A stretch of DNA of 64,000 nt from Adiantum capillus-veneris (taxonomy: Eukaryota; Streptophyta; Polypodiopsida; Polypodiales; Pteridaceae), in assembly GCA_014529385.2 (NCBI GenBank), contig CM043953.1:108938549-109002548 (forward strand). Reading direction: 5' to 3'. Each line of letters starts with the position of its first letter. Position 1 is the first letter of the stretch. A program made the position numbers and the translations under genes. This document shows positions 31,038 to 42,458 of the stretch, piece by piece. Below the pieces are notes generated by a model that worked only from the letters and a program-made list of their open reading frames with translations, did no database searches and was not told the DNA's origin.

Positions 31038-34000
31038 GGGTCGTCTCATGGAAAGTGCAGGGACTAGGTGGGCTCAGTTTCAGCGACAGTCGGGCCGATT
31101 GCGTCAGGAGCTTCAGCGTTGCCTTGTGGGAGGAGAGATTGATCTCCTTATGCTTCAGGAGCACCATTTGTGTGAGAGCCACATTTGAAGATGTGGTCAG
31201 ATTTTGCGTGGACGATATGATACCTTTTGGTCAGCTGATTTTGGACCTAGAGGCATCCAGGGTGGGGTATGTATGACTATTGCGGACTCATTGCAGCAGC
31301 CATTGTGGGCAGAGGGATTATTGTGTGCCAGGCAGGGCTGATGAGTGGATTACTATGCAGGTTCAAGGTGGCCTTGTGGGCTTCGTGAACATCTAGGCAC
31401 CCAATGTGGCGAGTGCTCGTGCAGAGTTTTGGTCACAAATTGTTGAGTCTTTGCCGCAGGCCGATCATTGGTGTATAGGAGGGGAATTCAACATGTTGGA
31501 GGACCCTTCTAAAAATATTGGTGGCAGCCATGCTACTGTGCATGGAGTTGAGTTGGCAGCTTGGGAGAGGTTGTATATGAATTTGAGGGTCTCGGATACA
31601 TGGCAGCACTCTGGTTTTGTGAGGCCCCCAGACAGTCTTTCCTTCTCTAGATCGGACCGCAGAGTGGGAGGAGTGAATCTATTGTGGATAGATCGCTTCT
31701 ACACTAGTGACCACTTCAGTGACTTGGGGGGATCAGTGGGAATCCTGGCAGGGACATCCTTCTCAGACCATGCACCAGTGATCCTCACAGTGGAAGACAG
31801 GCAGAGGAGTGGGAGCACGATGCTTCGCATCCCAGAGAGGGTCTTGTTGGAATTAGCACTCAGACAGAGGGTAGAGGCTCTCTCGACAGAGGGTAGACGC
31901 TCTCTCGACAGAGGGCATGGACAGTGAGGTTTCACCTGCAGAAAGAGTGGCCTCATGCCTAGCTCAGCTTAGCCACTTTTTTCTTCAGGAGTCTCTGGCT
32001 CACTGGGCTGCAGCGAGAGAGGCGGAGTAGCATCTCAGATGACGCATTGATTCACTACAGAGGATGCAGGAGCAGCATCTAGACAGTCCATGGTTGGAGG
32101 AGTAGTTACAGCAGGCTCGACAGGAGCTTGCTAGCACAGAGGAGAGGTGTCATGAGTTTGCCTTTCACCGACAGACATCTCAGTGGACTCAGGTGGGTGA
32201 CAGAGTGAGTGGTGCTTTTTTTGAGATAGTGGGACCTCGGCACTCGTATGCCAAGGTCATTCAGTTGAGGAGGCCCGATGGGTCAGTTGCTTGTGAGCCC
32301 AAGGATATGCGTGTAGTTGCTATTGACTTTTACCCTGAGTTACTGTCAGGGCTTAGCCTCAGTCACAGCGGTAGGATGCATGCAGGGAGAAGGTTTGGGC
32401 ACACATTCCATGTCGTGTGACAGAGGAGATGCGCTAGAGGCTAGAGATGCCACTTTAGCTTGAGGTGTTGCACACGGCTCTTAGGGCCCTCCCTCGTGAT
32501 AGCTGTCCAGGTGAGGATGGGTTGACTCCCAGCTTTTTCTTGGAATATTGGGACCTGCTTGGCCCAGATATTTGTAGTGCTTTTCAGTACATTTTACACA
32601 CAGGAGTGATGCTGTCAGTCAGTGAGGGCCTGATCTACCTCATTCCCAAGGAGGGTGGCTCCTTGGATGAGATTCGACAGTGGTGCCCCATCACCATCCT
32701 CAACTCAGCCTACAAAATTCTTGCCAAGGCTCTGAGTTTGAGGATTTATCCACTTTTAGAGAGCCTTATACATGGGACTCAGACAGGTTTTGTCAAGGAA
32801 CATAGTATCCTTGACAACATCTTTACTTTCTGGGAGGCTTCTGCCCTGGCACTGCTCCATGGTGAGGACCTCGTGATTCTTCTTCTCAATTTTGAGAAGG
32901 CATATGACCGAGTTGACTGTGACTTTCTAGAGGGCACTCTACACAGGATGGGCTTCTCAGATGCTTGGATCAGAGGGGTGTTTGCTTTGTACAAACAGGC
33001 TCACAGTTAGGTGCTTTTGGCAGGAGGGAGAGGTGAGTGCTACATGCTCACATGCTCGGTCAGACAGGGTTGTCTCTTGCCCCCTTTCTCTTTCTGTTCT
33101 ATGCGGAGGTGATGAGAAATTTTTTGGTGACACAGCAGGTTGGTCTTCGGGGCTTAGCACTCCCTATTCGGGGAGATGAGCTACTGGACGTTGAGTTTGC
33201 CGAGGACTCAGCCTTGTACTTAGATGGCCAGGAGGCCAATATTCATAGATGTGAGCTCTCTTTGGAGACCTTCTGTTGTGCATCGGGTGCACTGATCAAT
33301 TGGAGAAAGACAGTGGCTTTCTCGGTTGGTAGTGCTCCTGTGCCAGATTGGATGCCAGGAGAGGGTTTCAGGTGGATTCCCCCAGGGACTGCAGTTCGGT
33401 ACTTGGGTTGTCAGGTTGGTTTGGACTTGACTCTCGAGCATCAAATTGCTCCTCTTCTCCTGTCCACCATCAGGAGAAAAATGTTACATTCGAGCTCAGC
33501 ACAAATTTCGTTGGCTGGTAGAGTAGTAGTTGCCAACTAGGTGCTATTGGCGACTATGTGGTACATCACTTCCTGCTGGATCTTCTCGAGTTCTTGTATC
33601 AGCCAGGTAGAGAGGCTGATCAAGAACTTCCTTTGGTCAGGACGTGACACTCAGATGGCCCAAGCCAAGGTGGCTTGGTTGGTCATCACGCTTCCTTGTT
33701 CTCAGGGAGGGCTTGGGATTATTGATCCAGCACAGCAGAGCAGAGCCCTTCTTGGGAAGTTCATGGTGAGAGGACTTCTTCCATGTGAGCAACCCTGGAA
33801 GGAGTTCTTGTTGCAGAGGCTTCATGCTAGGGTACCTCAGTCAGAAGGCCCTTGGCAAGCTTCGACCAGATGGATCTTTACAGAGATGCGCCTCGTTGGT
33901 TTGAGCAGGAGACTGGAGGACCGCTTCGCTTTGAGTTTGTTTCATTCTTGGGAGCTCTTACAGCGTGGTCTGGAGCAAAGATAGCCAACATACATGGAGG

Positions 34001-35411
34001 AGCGCCTACGGTAGCCCCTCGTCTGGAACCCCATGGTTAGCACTCAGAGAGGCCACTTGGTTGGTAGTCGGCCTCATGTTTCCTGGGGTCCCATGGCAGC
34101 TGGTCCAACGCACTCTCTAGGTGACTAGCTAGAGTTCACAGGTTTGTCAGAGGAGGTGCAAGGTTTCCAGCTACTACAGGGCATGAGAGGGGTGCAGAGC
34201 ATGTGTCTGGACATCTCAGAGTCAGTTGTAGCTGAGTGGCTCACATATCTTGAGCCAGTAGCACCACGGTGGATGGGAGCCTTCACACAACTAGAGGCTC
34301 TCATTTTAGTCACGGCCTGTGTCCCAGCCCTGTTCTTCGAGCTTCAGGGTAGGGGACGATTACAGCGAGTTGCAGTAGAGGCCCCACAGGTAATAGAGTG
34401 CTATTTCTAGAGGATCCAAATTGTGGGCATCTGTGGGAGGACTTGCGTCATAGACCCTAACCCAGCAGCTCTTGAGACTGGACACTGGAGGTTATGGGCT
34501 TGGGAGTGTTGTCCACTGGCACGAGTATAGTGGGATCCTGGTGAGTGGCTATGGAGGGACCCCTTATCTTCTGCACACCACCCAGGAGTCCCCTTGTTTA
34601 AGTACATTGTTCGGCTTGGACGTCATATACTTGCAGCACAGAGAGAGGCCCGCCCCGCAACACCACGTCATTGGCAGGAGGAGGGCCTCACAGACGAGTT
34701 CTTGGCAGCCTTTTGGCAGAGGCTATGGGACTCCACACAGTCGAGGCGTGTCACTTTGTTTCAGTGGGGCTGGTTGCACATAGAGCTACAATAGTAGGGA
34801 GCTGGCTTGTGCATAATGGTCTCTCAGCCACATGTGCAGCCTATGATCAGTTGGTGGAGAGTCAGCATCATTGTCTTTGGGATTGTCCCTCGGCCCAGCA
34901 AGTGTGGCTACAAGTTCTTCGGCTGATGCCTACTCTCTCCACAACTAGACAATACACTTGGGGGGCAACGGCTTGGTCCACTCTCATGGGCCTGGCACTT
35001 TAGTTTGAGCTATCTTCCAGAAGCAGGATGATATTGATAAAGGGGGGGCGACCTACACTCTATCCCGCTACACAGCTTACTCCACATGAGTGGTGCAGTG
35101 AGAGAGAGGAGTGTTAGGAGCTCATGAGCGGCCTGACACTTTGGTTCATCTGGCGGGCCTGCTGTTTTTGCATTTTTGAGGCTCGCTTTGTGCCACCAGT
35201 AGAGACTGTTCGTGACATTTGGCTAGAGATGATCCATACTCTCAGAGGACAGCTTGAGGGACTACAGGGCATCTCCGATCGCATGCGGGAGCTCCGCGAG
35301 GCTTTCCTACAACTCTGGTGGGGGGCCTTTCTACACCATTGTCCAGGGCGTGCTCAAATGGCACTACCGACCACCTGTGTGGCTCTTCCCTCCTCCCATT
35401 CCTTGATTTAG
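31034..35411 (+). pseudogene. LINE ORF2 (endonuclease, reverse transcriptase, zf-RVT)
   Basis: The start MRVVSWKVQGLGG matches the endonuclease N terminus. After frameshifts LQEHH carries the catalytic Glu, and GGEFNM and SDHAPV occur in 31406-31927. Reverse transcriptase spans about 32500-33550, with GEDGLTPSFFLEYW, LIYLIPKEGG and LLNFEKAYDRVDC. The catalytic box reads FAED rather than FADD (33198-33209), a D-to-E change; the related copy keeps FADD. A zf-RVT-like end (CAAYDQLVESQHHCLWDCPS) is near 34830-34890. Stops at 33008, 33538 and elsewhere break the frame. Confidence 0.88.
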
Positions 35412-35494
35412 ACTCATTGTATATATGTTGTTCTTTCATTGGGAGAGTCTCCCCATTATGTTTGTTGTAGCCCTCTCTACAAGTCTAAAAAAGA

Positions 35495-35664
35495 TCCCAT
35501 TATTAAGACCAAAGATCCCAATGTGTGCACCATATCCCACATAATAGGCTCAACAAAATCGATAATAGATCCCAGTCCTACTTACCCTAATATAATTAAC
35601 AAAATAAACCATTAATAGGCTACTTAAGGATCTCTCTTCTTAAGCAAGAAAAGAGAAACCAAAT
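35495..35664 (-). other. Leader of a minus-strand gypsy-like element
   Basis: Non-coding stretch between the LINE's right target duplication and a primer site. It continues 28293-28468 across the LINE. Confidence 0.4.
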
Positions 35665-35676
35665 GCTTTGATACCA
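35665..35676 (-). promoter_or_regulatory. Primer binding site-like sequence, minus strand
   Basis: The minus strand reads TGGTATCAAAGC, one base from the initiator-Met type. Sequence to the right would then be a 5' LTR. Confidence 0.55.
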
Positions 35677-35682
35677 ACGTAA

Positions 35683-36414
35683 TGAAAATGGCCTATGACC
35701 TTTGAGAATAGGGGAATTAAAAGAATTAGAGTGAGCATTTTTGTGAGGTTACTTTGAGAACATAGAGGGTGAACTTAATTGATGGTAGCAACATAAACAT
35801 TAAATTGGCACAAACAATACTTTTGCAAGAGAGAAAGTATTAGAGAACATGACAATCGTTGAGGACCATATTTATTTGAATCCGGTTCCCCCTCCAAAAG
35901 GCGTTTGTATTATAGATTTTACCATCAAGAGAGATTTGATACAATACAATCTTTGTGTTCCTTGTGACCTAGGTGATGCAATGAAGATGGAAAGCTTCAT
36001 GCATCACAAGCATAACATAAACTTTTCAAAAAGAATTAACTATCCCAAGCCTGAGTCCCAAGGACTCAAATACCTTCCAAGGTGGACAAAGCTAGCGGGA
36101 AATGAGGGTAGGGAAGAGGAAGAAGAATCATCCATATGAGAAATAAATAGTTCCTCACTTATCATCACTCTTCTTGCTTAGCATAGCATTGTAGCATAGT
36201 AATGAAGATGAAGAACATGGCAAGCTTAAGCATTGAAGCATGGATCTTGGTTTGATTTGTATTCCATAGACAAGAGTGTTGGTATACGATCTCCACTTCT
36301 CAACAAGCTTGGAGAAGGAGATGGAGCTCTTGCACTTTGCACTCCACACAATGAGAGAATGTGTGTGTGTGTGTGTGTGTGTGTGGGAGAGTATACCCCC
36401 CTCTCACGCCTTGA

Positions 36415-36470
<56 letters not shown>

Positions 36471-36950
36471 TTGTATTATTTAATTATTTCATTTGGACAT
36501 GTGTCCTCTTTTCCCTCTTTTAAGAGAAAGAACTTAATTATTTATTTTTAATTAGTTCAATAAGAGTAACTAGTGGAAATGAGGTGATTTTGGGCTACCT
36601 TGGATATCTATACTCGGACTTCCCAAACTATTTTTCTCTAGATTTTCTATTAGTCCTACTAGGCCGTGAAATCTACGTTAGCTCATTCTGCAAGAATTTG
36701 CAAAAGTAGGCCTTGGCGGCCTGATTTATGCTTCCCGCTTCCATCTGTCGATTCGAATGGAAATTTTTATGCTTGTCCGCCTTGTTCTCTGATCCTCAAC
36801 GTATCTTTAGTTTCTCCATCTGAGATCATTTGCTATTTATTAATAATTTTTGAGTATTTCTATCAATAAGAGTACCTCTATCCTCCATTACATGCTCCAC
36901 TTGCTTGGTTGTGCACATTATGATGCATTGAAGTTCTAGAGTGCAATGTT
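35683..36950 (-). mobile_element. Possible 5' LTR and flank of the minus-strand element
   Basis: It follows the primer-like site, and TGAAAATGG at 35683 could be the LTR's inner end. The outer end is not found. The stretch holds a GT tract (36360-36385), a CT tract (36424-36463) and no recognised coding sequence; a plus-strand frame at 35849-36139 has no known motif. Confidence 0.3.
36360..36463. repeat. GT and CT microsatellites
   Basis: (GT)n occupies 36360-36385 and (CT)n about 36424-36463, separated by a C-rich spacer. Confidence 0.95.
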
Positions 36951-36959
36951 GTCACGGCG

Positions 36960-36962
<3 letters not shown>

Positions 36963-37028
<66 letters not shown>
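36963..37028. repeat. GA microsatellite
   Basis: An uninterrupted GA dinucleotide run of about 66 bp. The sequence from 37029 to 37500 holds no recognised gene. Confidence 0.95.
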
Positions 37029-37029
<1 letters not shown>

Positions 37030-37499
37030 ATGCGGCTACTCATGGAAACCCTAGAGGACGGTGTTGTGTACCCCTCTTGTAGGACTCGTCCCCTACATAC
37101 TTTCCATTGCCTTCGGCCGCTTATGTTGTCGCACTCTGCTACTTTTTGTTAGATATCCTCAAAGCAGTGTGCGCAAGGTGCTCTCAAATTCTACTCTTAC
37201 TTCTCTTGATGGCCTACCCTTGCTCATGTCACAGATGACCCTTATTCGTAGCCTTATGCGCACTGCAACCCTCCCACATGGTGGTTTTGTGCACACTACT
37301 ATCCCCCTATCCTCTGGTGGCTCCTCTTACTCTGGCATCTTCTTGGCCTTGAACCTCGTCTTCAACCTCTGTCACTCCCCCCCCCCCCCCCAATTTCCCT
37401 CATTCGGTCAGTTTGCTACCCTTTGTGCCATATGTTTTCTTTTGGTGGTTTGCTTGAGTGTGACATGTTGAGTATGTGTGTGTATTTTTTAAATGTTTT

Positions 37500-38397
37500 T
37501 AGAGTGCAAACGACCGAGACAATCAAAGATGCCTCACCATACAATGGTACATAGGAAGATCGTGGACTCGCTACTGCTATACGCTGCCCCCCTCCCCCCC
37601 TTGCCATCACTGATCACCCTCCCTTTGCCCTCGCGATGGTGTTGCCGGCTCTCATGTGCAGCCTACCTCCCCCGCTTGCTCAACTGTCCCTTCCCCCCCT
37701 TGCCGTTGGTTCCTCCTTGCGCCGCGACCTTGAGGGCTTGTCCTTCATAGTCGAAGCTTCTCGAAAGTCTTTTGGTTCTTGTCATTCTCCCCACTCATAG
37801 CAATAGACACAAATAGAGGCTAGAGGGACTCTCCAGAAGCCCCCTCGGACGACCCTGTAGAGCACACCATCCGACTTTCTCTCTCGTTGATAGAGCAAGC
37901 GAGCCTAGCCGTAGAGGTGGAGCGTCTCCAAGCAACTTCCATCATCTGCAAGATTATCGGCACCTGACCTAGGAGAGAAGAGGTGCGTGATATCCTTCAG
38001 GCCCCCGCCTTTTAGCAGAGGTGGACAAGATTCTCGATGTTCAGTTTCTCGGGCGTGGCTACTATGAGATAGAGTTTGAGATTCCCGAGATGGCGTCCAA
38101 GGTCATTGTGATGAGCCCCCTGACCATCCAAGTAGTTTTGGCACACTTTCAATAGTGGCACCATGGTTTCGACCCAGCTCTACCGACGTTCTTATCGAGG
38201 AGACAGACTTTCCCATCTCAGTCTGCTTCCCCGGCCTCAGGAGGGAGTACCTTTCTCTCCTTTCTAGGGTAGTCTTAGAGATTGGTATTGTCCTAAAGAC
38301 ACCCCGTACGGCAACCTCTGTAGCTACCAAGGCAGCGTGCATTCCCATAGTACGTGTTTTGGTTTGGGATGGCCACACTCTCCCGAAGGTCATCCTA
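37500..38397 (+). pseudogene. LINE copy 2, 5' part with ORF1 fragment
   Basis: From about 37800 it aligns with copy 1 from 28870 to about 29485 (shared SLAVEVERLQAT-like stretch, then DIPIS, then VRVLV). The start codon has decayed, and a TAG lies one codon away from the TGA found in copy 1 before the conserved HGFD. The alignment stops where the gypsy LTR begins. The 5' border is approximate. Confidence 0.75.
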
Positions 38398-39288
38398 TGT
38401 CACAGGAACAAAATAATAGAGATAGACAACAAAGACAGAGAAAGAGATCTTTGTATTGATAGTGTTTGATACAACAGAGGAGCAATAAAATATATGGGCG
38501 CACTCTGTTGTATGGAGCTCGAACCTCCCGACCACCCCCGAGCTTCAGTTCGCTTGCATGCAGCGTCTCACTCGCACTCTCACTCGCACTCGCAGAAGAG
38601 AGATCGTTGAATGATCCCCCAAAACGTACCACCCGTCTTTCTTTTCTGGTTTTTCCTCCAAAAGCATGCGACGTCCCAAAATAGCCGCTTTTCTATTTTT
38701 GGCGTTCTATCGACTCGACTTGCGCGCCAAGTATACCTGCGAGAATAAGGTAAAAACGTGATCGCGAAGCGATCCGTAAGGGTTAGATTTTTGAAACTTT
38801 TTTTTTTCAGTTGTCTTCAACTGAACATAACTATCAAACGGAGCCAAAACAGCCCAAGTCCGTCTCACACAATCTTGTTGCCCTCGCTGCGCTCTTCGAC
38901 GGCTATGTGATGCAAAATTTCCATAGCCTGCTCTCATTTGCTGAAAATCAACCTGCAAAACAACATTTTCTACAAAAACAACAAATCCCATTTTTTTCTT
39001 AATCTTTGGCCCTCAAGGAGCATCAAAACATCAAAATCTCTAAAGACTCAGAGAACCAAAGTTGTTCCTTATAACACAGGCTTCAATCGCTTCATACAAC
39101 ACTTTTCCAAAATGCCACATTAACACCTTCAAAAATGCCCCAGAAAGTGCCTTCCGGATCAAGAAAACTTTATTGGATGAAAACAACCCACAAATTTTTC
39201 TACACAGTGGACTAACTTTAAAACGACCAAAAGTTCTTAGAAAAACAAAATTTATTGCTAAAACACCTCAAAATCAAGTCCTGTTACA
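38398..39288 (-). repeat. 3' LTR of the chromodomain gypsy
   Basis: On the minus strand it begins TGTAACAGGACTTG and ends CCTGTGACA, 891 bp. A TATA-like CATATATTTTATT lies near 38490 in the sense direction. The inner border is set by the polypurine tract; the outer by the end of LINE similarity. Confidence 0.7.
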
Positions 39289-39305
39289 ATCTCCCCTTTT
39301 CAAAA
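39289..39305 (-). promoter_or_regulatory. Polypurine tract of the chromodomain gypsy
   Basis: On the minus strand TTTGAAAAGGGGAGAT precedes the LTR start TGTAACAGG. Confidence 0.75.
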
Positions 39306-39379
39306 TTAACTCTGTCCTCAGAGTTAGAAGGAGGGAAATTCGCTTTGCAAAACACTAAGATCAACCCATGATGCATCCT

Positions 39380-42300
39380 CTACTGGATAAACCCATGATG
39401 CCACTTAACCAAAACTTCCACAATGTCTCTATTTCTCAAATTTTTGACACGCCTATCTAGCACTAAGTCTGGTTCTACTGCCAATGTTCCGTCATCTTTC
39501 AACTTAGAGTTGTCCTGTAAAACATGATGCACGTTAGGAACATACTTTTTCAATAAACTCACATGAAATACAGGATGCACTTTGACATGAGAAGGCAATT
39601 CCAATTTGTAAGCTAATGAACCAATGCGCTTCAAAATTTTAAATGGCCCACCAAATCGTGGAGACAATCTCTTATCCTTTCCAAGAATCAAATGAGAGTT
39701 CTCGGGAATAACCTTTAAGAAAACCATATCACCAGTTTCATACTCCACAACCCGATGTTTTTTGTCATAATACAATTTATGTCTCTTTTGAGCTTCTCTA
39801 ATATTCCCCCTGATTTTGGCCAACTCGTTATCCATTTTCTCAAGCATCTCACGTGACAGTTCTACCTTATTCCTCGAGTTAAGAAAATTAATAGGTGTGG
39901 GACAGTTATAGCCATACATTGCCTCAAACGGAGTCATCCTAATAGATGAATGATATGAACTGTTGTATGCAAATTCAACCAAAGGCAAATATTCATTCCA
40001 ATTAGATTGGTTTTCATTAACATACATTCGTAACATATCTTCTAAAATACGATTCACTCTCTCCGTTTCCCCATCTGTTTGAGGATGAAAAGCAGTAGAC
40101 ATGCGTAACTGGGTACCTATAGAGTCAAAAGTCGCTCTCCAAAAATGAGAAGTGAACTTAGAATCTCTGTCAGACACTATGCTCTTGGGCATGCCATGCA
40201 AACGAAATATCTCTTTCACAAACAAGCGTGCAATGGTCAAAGCAGTATCAGTTATTTTTACAGGAAAGAAGTGAGCCTGTTTTGTGAGTCTATCTACCAC
40301 CACAAAGATCGAGTCATACCCTCCACGAGTAGTAGGAAGTCTAATGATAAAGTCCATGGATATAGACTCCCACTTCTGTAAAGGAATGTCTAAGGGTTGA
40401 AGGTCACCAGGCATCCTCTTATGTTCAATTTTAACTTGTTGACATTGAAAGCATTCACGCACATAATTCTTAACATCCAATTTCATACGCGGCCAAAAGA
40501 ATGAACTTTTAATCTTTTCATATGTCTTATTCAATCCAGGATGACCAGAAAAAGGTGAGTTATGACACTCATGCAGAATTTGACTCTTAAAAGCAGAATT
40601 TACAGGAATACACAAGCGGTCATAATAATACAGATTTCCTTTATACAAGTGATATATGTTCTCATACATCTCACCAATATTCTCACGCAAGATTTTCAAA
40701 ATAGTCATGTAAAAAGAATCCTTCTCAACTTCGCCATGTATCTCATTAATCAAATTGGATCGCACAACAATCAACAAATTACACATGGGCCTACGACTCA
40801 ATGCATCTGAAACTTTATTTTCTTTTCCACACAAATACTTCAAATCAAAATCATACTCGGCCAGCAATTCAATCCATCTCCTTTGTCTGTTGTTTAACAA
40901 TGGCTGAGTGAAAATATACTTCAAACTTTGATGATCAGTACGCAATTCAAATTTGACGCCAAGCAAAAGATGACGCCAATGTTTCAATGCATGAACAACA
41001 ACAAGCAATTCTAGATCATGTGTTGCATAGTTCAATTCATGTCGTCTTAATTTCCTAGACTCATATGCAACCACTCTTCCTTCTTGTGTCAAAACACAAC
41101 CTATTTGTTCACCACTAGCATCACATGACACAACAAATGGTTTGCCCATCTCAGGAACTTTTAAAACACAATTATCCGCTATTTTAGCCTTCAAGCTCTC
41201 AAAAGCAGTCACACAGGTAGAAGTCCACACAAAACCCTTGTCTTTCTTGGTCAATTCGGTCAAAGGACTTGCTATCTTAGAGAAATCTTTAATGTGTGCT
41301 CTCTCATATTGTGCTAGACCCATAAAGCTTCTCACATCCCTTAATGACTTAGGTGTTGGCCACTCCACAATAGTCTTAACTTTGTCAAGATCAATGTGAA
41401 TCCCCTCTTTAGAAATCACTCTTCCCAAATACACAATCTGATCCTTTGCAAAAGAACACTTACTTGATTTGGCATACAATTTATGTTCATGCAAAACCTC
41501 AAATGTTTTCTTTAAGTGCAATGCATGATCTTCTTCATTCTTAGAATACACAAAAATATCATCCAAGAATACCAGAATGAAGTCATCAAGATATGGGTGA
41601 AAAATATTATTCATTAAGCACATGAAAGTTGATGGTGCATTAGTCAAACCAAAAGCAAGAGCTGTAAATTCATAATGCCCATAACGTGTACGAAAAGCAG
41701 TCTTTGGAATGTCCTCAGCCTTGATGCGGATTTGATGGTAGCCAGAACGAAGGTCGACCTTTGAAAATATTGTGGCACCACTCAAATGGCTAAGCAATTC
41801 ATCTATGTGAGGAAGAGGATATTTGTTCTTGATGGTTTGTTTATTTAATCCCCTGTAGTCAATGCATAACCTATATGTACCATCCTTTTTCTTTTGGAAT
41901 AACACAGGACTACCCCAAGGAGATATACTAGGTTTAATGAAACCCTTTTTCAAAAGATCATCAAGTTGTATCTTGAGCTCTTTAAGCTCATCAATGTTGA
42001 ACCTATATGGAGCCCTTGAATAAAGTGTTGCTCCTGGATATAGATCTATGGCATGGTCTACCGCTCTAGGCGGAGGCATACCAGAAATATCGTCCGGGAA
42101 CACATCCTTAAATTCATGTAAGAGATCCTCTACAAATTCTGGATTTTTTTGTTTCTCTTTATTCCCAGATTCTTCTTTAGTCTCGTTAGCAAACACAAGA
42201 AATGTCTCACACCCTTGTCTCACCCCCCTCAAAAGTTTCATGGCAGAAATCAGAAGTGATTTAGTATTTCTCTCCTCAGCTTTAATCGCATGACCATCTC

Positions 42301-42458
42301 TGTTTTTAAAAACAAATTCACCCCTCTCACAATCAATCAAAACATGATTCTCAGCCAGCCAATCCATTCCCAGAATTACATCCTGTTCACCCATGCCAAT
42401 AACATAAAATTCTCCCGAATGTTTCTCTTTGTTCAACAAAAAAGTTAAGTTTTGACGG
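39380..42458 (-). pseudogene. Gypsy pol: RT, RNase H, integrase, chromodomain remnant
   Basis: A frame of about 1025 residues is open. It begins in the protease end ([12 protein letters not shown]). Reverse transcriptase has [17 protein letters not shown] and the catalytic [10 protein letters not shown] near residue 298. RNase H has CDASG near 448 and TDHQSLKY. Integrase has the H-H-C-C finger ([13 protein letters not shown] to CFQCQQ) near 635 and a D,D,E core (SMDFI, SDRDSKF, then Glu in TERVNR). It ends [14 protein letters not shown]...LVKWHH, the first half of a chromodomain. A stop follows, and the second half (DASWVDL) continues in another frame, so one indel breaks it. The usual YYR(R/K)FI stretch reads YERAHI. 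With the 5' end lost the copy is not autonomous. Confidence 0.92.

Larger units (their letters stand above)
28483..35480 (+). mobile_element. L1-type LINE, copy 1
   Basis: The 6998-bp insertion is flanked by a 14-bp target duplication AAGTCTAAAAAAGA at 28469-28482 and 35481-35494. It has a GC-rich 5' region, an ORF1 of the plant DUF4283-CCHC kind and an ORF2 with endonuclease, reverse transcriptase and zf-RVT regions. The 3' end lacks the A-rich tail seen in the relative ending at 44850. Several stops and slips show it is inactive. Confidence 0.9.
38398..42458 (-). mobile_element. Chromodomain gypsy element, 5'-truncated
   Basis: In minus orientation it has a protease end, reverse transcriptase, RNase H, integrase, a chromodomain remnant, a polypurine tract and an 891-bp 3' LTR. 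Gag, the protease active site, primer site and 5' LTR are missing. It lies between the two parts of LINE copy 2 and replaces the LINE's middle, so insertion was followed by a deletion or a rearrangement. No target duplication can be tested. Confidence 0.88.

Noticed and set aside
35849-36139. 96-residue plus-strand frame as a gene
   Set aside because: No motif, and it lies in probable LTR sequence of a minus-strand element.
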